Of a stretch of DNA of 64,000 nt, positions 63,963 through 64,000 are shown in pieces. Source of the stretch: Streptomyces sp. NBC_00237 (GTDB taxonomy: Bacteria; Actinomycetota; Actinomycetes; Streptomycetales; Streptomycetaceae); contig NZ_JAPEMT010000001.1 in NCBI RefSeq assembly GCF_026342435.1, forward strand, positions 1,172,501-1,236,500, given 5' to 3'. Position 1 is the first letter of the stretch. Each line of letters opens with the position of its first letter. The notes beneath the pieces were generated by a model, which worked only from the letters and a program-made list of their open reading frames with translations, made no database searches and was not told where the DNA came from. The translations under genes were made by a program, and so were the position numbers.

Positions 63963-64000
63963 ATGGGCGTGAGGGACACCACCGCCACGGGTACGGCTGC
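63963..64000 (+). CDS. Possible start of a gene running off the window
   Basis: ATG at 63963 has GGAGGG 8 nt upstream and opens MGVRDTTATGTAA before the window ends. Too short to identify. Confidence 0.3.
   Translation, partial: MGVRDTTATGTA

Overview
This window looks like a core chromosomal segment of a Streptomyces species. The support is very high G+C with strong third-position bias, GTG and TTG starts, an mtrA-mtrB-lpqB cluster, a GDH-180 glutamate dehydrogenase, two PkaA/PkaB-type Ser/Thr kinases, and a gene order (mtrAB-lpqB-comF-hpf-secA ... pkaA-pkaB-prfB-ftsE-ftsX-ctp-smpB-ssrA-matB) that I remember from Streptomyces coelicolor. I see no prophage, insertion sequence, CRISPR array or integrated element.

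Layout. 1-2.4 kb: the 3' two thirds of a 23S rRNA gene, the 5S gene and a terminator. 2.5-8.1 kb (minus): a five-gene operon, GPDPase-like membrane protein, DUF4129, DUF4350, MoxR ATPase, DUF58. 8.2-17.3 kb (plus): mtnA, then mtrA-mtrB-lpqB, comF-like, hpf and a LuxR-type response regulator. 17.3-25.1 kb: YcaQ-like protein and a GNAT acetyltransferase (minus), secA (plus), an Rv3235-family gene (minus), DUF6912 and HAD genes (plus), and a DJ-1/PfpI gene (minus). 25.6-30.6 kb: the 1644-residue NAD-glutamate dehydrogenase. 30.6-39.8 kb: a cell-surface glycan block with a GT87-like membrane glycosyltransferase, a two-part polysaccharide exporter, a divergent TetR regulator, two methyltransferases and a large GT2/CDP-glycerol glycerophosphotransferase fusion. 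40-43.7 kb (minus): a sugar ABC importer without its own ATPase. 44-51.4 kb: a large FHA-FtsK/SpoIIIE protein divergent from two Ser/Thr kinases. 51.5-58.4 kb: prfB, a sortase-type repeat surface protein, a 64-residue zinc-ribbon membrane protein, ftsE-ftsX, a CtpA-type protease, smpB and the tmRNA gene. 58.7-63.7 kb: a MatAB-like exopolysaccharide cluster (Gly/Thr/Pro repeat membrane protein, deacetylase-glycosyltransferase, acyltransferase).

How it fits together. Much of the window serves envelope growth and its control: MtrAB-LpqB signalling, SecA export, FtsEX and a processing protease at the septum, Ser/Thr kinases with an FHA protein, and two separate polysaccharide systems. prfB, smpB, ssrA and hpf cover translation termination, ribosome rescue and ribosome hibernation.

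The most unusual sequence-level pattern is that many intergenic spacers, above all those between convergent genes, carry short tandem arrays (units of 6-22 bp, about 3-6 copies). Several begin at or just after a stop codon. The units differ from site to site, so this is a recurring process rather than one dispersed repeat family. Other points worth a second look are the glycosyltransferase fusion with its roughly 270-residue disordered linker, the MalF-like permease with a domain inserted outside the membrane, the Arg-type Walker A of the FHA-FtsK protein, and several uncharacterised inverted repeats in divergent promoter regions.
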